A stretch of DNA of 7,966 nt, taken from assembly GCA_028680875.1 (NCBI GenBank), contig JAQUJQ010000062.1, forward strand, positions 1 through 7,966, read 5' to 3'. Origin of the DNA: Eubacteriales bacterium. GTDB taxonomy: Bacteria; Bacillota; Clostridia; Peptostreptococcales; Anaerovoracaceae. The notes beneath the pieces were generated by a model. It had not been told where the DNA came from and did no database searches. It saw nothing but the letters and a program-made list of their open reading frames with translations. Position numbers and translations under genes: made by a program. The number at the start of each line of letters is the position of its first letter. Position 1 is the stretch's first letter. Shown here piece by piece: positions 5,884 to 7,966 of the stretch.

Positions 5884-5908
5884 CTATTTTCATATATACA
5901 GTTTAGAC
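5875..5908. promoter_or_regulatory. Candidate MocR operator: CAGTTTNNAC direct repeat
   Basis: CAGTTTGAAC (5875-5884) and CAGTTTAGAC (5899-5908) are direct repeats with a 24-bp period. A weaker third copy, CAGTTTTGTA, begins at 5950. MocR regulators commonly bind direct repeats in the space between their own gene and a divergent target. The first copy overlaps the predicted ECF -35 and the second lies inside the predicted MocR promoter. An imperfect inverted repeat (TGAAATAGT at about 5866 with ACTATTTTCA near 5883-5892) overlaps this site and is an alternative operator. Confidence 0.4.
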
Positions 5909-5915
5909 ATATATT
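5887..5915 (+). promoter_or_regulatory. Possible promoter of the MocR regulator gene
   Basis: TTTTCA (5887-5892, 4/6) and TATATT (5910-5915) are separated by 17 bp. The stretch is A/T-rich, so the match is only suggestive. Overlap with the second CAGTTTNNAC repeat would allow autoregulation, which is usual in this family. Confidence 0.35.
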
Positions 5916-5987
5916 CAAATTAACCCAACAATACCCGAATATGTAAATACAGTTTTGTAAAAATCCATATAACAGTCAGGAGACGCT

Positions 5988-7394
5988 ATGATTACTCTCA
6001 CCCCTGTATTAAATGATTCGATATCCACTCCCCTATACATACAGCTTTTTACGTATATAAAAGATGCCATCCTCAAGGATGATATTCTACCCGGTGAGAA
6101 GCTTCCCTCTCTCAGATCGTTATCAAAAGCTTTAAGCCTTAGCATAACCACAGTGGAGCTCGCATATAATCAACTTTTAGTGGAGGGTTACATCAACAGC
6201 AAGCCCCAATCCGGTTATTATGTAAATACAATCCCTACTGAGGAAAATAAAACCTTTGTTTTAAATGAGCCTTTCTTTGATAGTCCGCCTGCATCCCATT
6301 TTTCCTTAGAGGATTCATTTTCTGAATCAACATATTACGATCCCTCCTGTTTTGACTTTGTTAAATGGAAGAAGTGTTTTAATACGATATTAACCGATTA
6401 TTCCCATCTTCTTTTACTAGAAGGAAACCCCAGGGGCGAAGCCCCTTTACGTCATGAGATTTCCAAGTATATCTATCAATCCAGAGGAGTCCGGTGTAAT
6501 TGGGACCAGGTGGTGATCAGTGCCGGCACTCAGCAGTTAATCAATCTTTTGAGCATTATTTTACAGAGAATGGGCATTGATTATGTATCCTTTGAAGACC
6601 CGGGTTATTTACCTATTCAGGGAATATTTAAAGACAGGGATTTTAAGATGACCGGTGTCCCTATTGATCAAGATGGGATCCAAATTGAAAAGCTGCCAAC
6701 CAATATTCGATCCACCGTTTACGTAAGCCCCTCAAATCAGTTTCCCACCGGCTCCGTCATGCCCGTAGCCCGTCGCCATGCTCTCTTGGATTGGGCTTTT
6801 CAAAACAGCAGTATTATAATTGAGGACGACTACAACAGTGAACTCCGTTATGACAGCCGGCCTGTACCTTCGCTCCAAGGTTTAGACAACAAAGATCTCG
6901 TGGTTTATCTGGGTTCCTTTTCTTCAACCCTTTTTCCATCAATAAAGGTCAGTTATATGGTGCTGCCCGTTCCTATGCACCAACTTTTTGAAGAAGTATT
7001 GGGAGGCTATACCCAAACTTGTTCCAAGGCGGAACAATTAACTCTTTCTCTTTATATGGAAAAAGGTTATTACCAAACTAACTTAAAAAAACTTCGTAAA
7101 CTTTATGCCCAAAAAATCCAACTGGCCACTATAGCCATCCAGAAGTATGCAGGAAGCAAGATAGAAATCCTCAACAACAGTTCCGGGCTCCATATGCTCC
7201 TGAAATTAAAAACAAAAACCTCCGATAAGAGTACAGAAGATATCTGTAGTCTGGCTACGGAGGCCGGTCTTACTTTAGCACCTGTATTCAATTATAAGGA
7301 CGACGAAAATTCATCTATGGTCATTTTCTATTACACACGAATTCCTGTTAAAAGCATGGATCAGGCAATCATCACCCTCGTACAAATCCTTTAA
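5988..7394 (+). CDS. MocR-type transcriptional regulator (GntR wHTH + aminotransferase-fold) lacking the PLP lysine
   Basis: The product is 468 aa, normal for MocR/PdxR/GabR regulators. Residues about 12-75 are a GntR winged helix (PLYIQLFTYIKDAIL, then LPSLRSLSKALSLS, then VEGYINSKPQSGYYV). After a linker, about 115-468 form a fold-type I aminotransferase domain with GNPRGEAPLRHEI, SAGTQQLINLL, EDPGY (Y207), VSPSNQFPTGSVMP and EDDYNSELRY (279-288). MocR proteins normally hold pyridoxal phosphate on a lysine in a G-T/S-F-S-K motif. Here the motif is GSFSSTLFPSIKVSY (309-323), so S313 replaces the lysine and K320 stands where an arginine is usual. An internal aldimine is therefore not possible at that site. 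The pocket residues Y207, D280/D281 and Y282 remain. It probably controls the divergent ECF gene and itself. The ATG has AGGAG 5 nt upstream. The stop TAA interlocks with the stop of the convergent nitroreductase. Confidence 0.88.
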   Translation: MITLTPVLNDSISTPLYIQLFTYIKDAILKDDILPGEKLPSLRSLSKALSLSITTVELAYNQLLVEGYINSKPQSGYYVNTIPTEENKTFVLNEPFFDSPPASHFSLEDSFSESTYYDPSCFDFVKWKKCFNTILTDYSHLLLLEGNPRGEAPLRHEISKYIYQSRGVRCNWDQVVISAGTQQLINLLSIILQRMGIDYVSFEDPGYLPIQGIFKDRDFKMTGVPIDQDGIQIEKLPTNIRSTVYVSPSNQFPTGSVMPVARRHALLDWAFQNSSIIIEDDYNSELRYDSRPVPSLQGLDNKDLVVYLGSFSSTLFPSIKVSYMVLPVPMHQLFEEVLGGYTQTCSKAEQLTLSLYMEKGYYQTNLKKLRKLYAQKIQLATIAIQKYAGSKIEILNNSSGLHMLLKLKTKTSDKSTEDICSLATEAGLTLAPVFNYKDDENSSMVIFYYTRIPVKSMDQAIITLVQIL

Positions 7395-7966
7395 ACATAG
7401 GTACAAATCTCATTCAGTTTTCTTTTCTCCGGGCTTTTGATCCCTTCCTGAGGAACGCCAATTGCTAACATGCATGCCAAGAAGTAACCATCTTTTTCAA
7501 ATCCGGCTTCTTTCTTGAACACCTCTTCGATTTCATCTGCTGCATAGTTCTGCCCTGTCATCCAGCACGAACCATAACCCAGATCTATAGCGGTAAGAGT
7601 CATATTCTCAACAGCCGCCCCGATGTTCTGCATACCCGGGTTTCGTATGTGCAGTTTGTCGATCTCCTCTTGAGGATACTCAGCAAAAATCAGTTCGTGG
7701 TAACCACTGGGAGGATAAAAAGTAGCATAAACTGCTATTAGAACAGGGGCATCTAAAAAGAAAAGGGTAAAATTTTTAACAAACTTACGAAAACGTTGTC
7801 CTTTCTTTTCATCTTTTTTGTCCATTTTTAAAGCAATCTGCTCATTTTTATCTAAAATTGCTTGGGCAATTTTCTCCTTCAATCCTTGATTACGTGTAAT
7901 GACAAAGTGCCAATTTTGAACATTCGTTCCGGAAGGAGCAACTCGGGCTGAATCCAGGATTTTTTC
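7391..7966 (-). CDS. Nitroreductase family FMN-dependent oxidoreductase (N-terminus beyond window edge)
   Basis: The frame is open from the window edge at 7966 to TAA at 7393-7391, giving 191 codons; the start lies outside the window. The visible part begins EKILDSARVAPSGTNVQNWH, the classic FMN-binding APSGxNxQxW block (residues 10-19 of the fragment). It continues with DAPVLIAVYA, the helix NIGAAVENMTLTAIDLG, GYGSCWMTG, and a lysine-rich segment in the first third. Nitroreductases of this type use FMN and NAD(P)H to reduce nitro compounds, quinones or other acceptors; the physiological substrate cannot be told. Only about the first 20 residues (usually an RRSIR-type motif) should be missing. 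An internal TTG at 7882 is not the start, because the APSG block lies upstream in the same frame. The gene is convergent with the MocR gene and overlaps it by 4 nt, with no room for a terminator between them. Confidence 0.9.
   Translation of the reverse strand, partial: EKILDSARVAPSGTNVQNWHFVITRNQGLKEKIAQAILDKNEQIALKMDKKDEKKGQRFRKFVKNFTLFFLDAPVLIAVYATFYPPSGYHELIFAEYPQEEIDKLHIRNPGMQNIGAAVENMTLTAIDLGYGSCWMTGQNYAADEIEEVFKKEAGFEKDGYFLACMLAIGVPQEGIKSPEKRKLNEICTYV

Noticed and set aside
5907..5944. Inverted repeat ACATATATTC / GAATATGT as a regulator site
   Set aside because: The arms differ by a 2-nt bulge, are pure A/T-rich sequence and are about 20 bp apart; chance is likely in this composition.
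5778..5987. Possible riboswitch in the leader of the ECF S gene
   Set aside because: The leader is A-rich and low in G+C, with no conserved elements of RFN, TPP, preQ1 or other vitamin riboswitches that I can recognise.
6432..6446. Hairpin AGGGGC-GAA-GCCCCT inside the MocR gene
   Set aside because: It encodes the conserved NPRGEAPLRHE block of the family, has a short 6-bp stem and no T-tract, so it is most simply a by-product of codon choice.
7918..7929. A third GAACN4GTTC match (GAACATTCGTTC) that could be a LexA box
   Set aside because: It lies inside the nitroreductase coding sequence, over the conserved APSGTNVQ block, not in a visible promoter. An 8-base fixed pattern is expected by chance in roughly one of eight windows of this size.

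Overview
The window reads as a low-to-moderate G+C chromosome segment of an anaerobic Firmicute, most likely class Clostridia. The support is strong AAGGAGG-type ribosome sites, TTG starts, TTGACA/TATAAT-type promoters, Gram-positive (Cheo-type) LexA boxes, an ECF vitamin-transporter S subunit, and a radical-SAM/DUF4130 protein pair common in clostridia. I cannot name the genus. No rRNA, tRNA, CRISPR array, transposase gene or riboswitch was seen, and no gene-free stretch exceeds about 210 bp.

Layout. (1) 1-1441, minus strand: lemA followed by htpX (cut by the window edge), a two-gene membrane module in which both genes start with TTG. (2) 1531-3700, minus strand: a two-gene operon of a radical SAM/helix-hairpin-helix protein and a DUF4130-type 'DNA metabolism' protein, overlapping by 17 nt. 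Its promoter carries two LexA boxes, one over the -35 and one over the predicted start point, with centres 31 bp apart. (3) 3842-4945, plus strand: a patatin-like phospholipase with its own promoter, divergent from the repair operon. (4) 4956-5015: a perfect 60-bp palindrome between two convergent genes, probably a two-way terminator and resembling REP-type elements. (5) 5016-5777, minus strand: an unusually long ECF S component, divergent from (6) 5988-7394, plus strand: a MocR-type regulator (GntR wHTH plus aminotransferase fold) in which Ser stands where the PLP-binding Lys should be. (7) 7391-7966, minus strand: a partial nitroreductase whose stop codon interlocks with the MocR stop.

How the parts work together. 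The most striking item is the inferred SOS control of the radical SAM/DUF4130 pair. That family has long been suspected of DNA repair because its DUF4130 partner is fused to uracil-DNA glycosylase-like proteins in other bacteria; two well-formed LexA boxes in the promoter are independent support from sequence. The second item is the divergent ECF-S/MocR pair: MocR regulators usually sense PLP or an amine through a Schiff base and often control vitamin B6 genes, so the transporter may carry a B6 vitamer or related compound, but this regulator has lost the Schiff-base lysine and must sense its ligand another way. All functions are read from sequence and memory of protein families; no searches were run.
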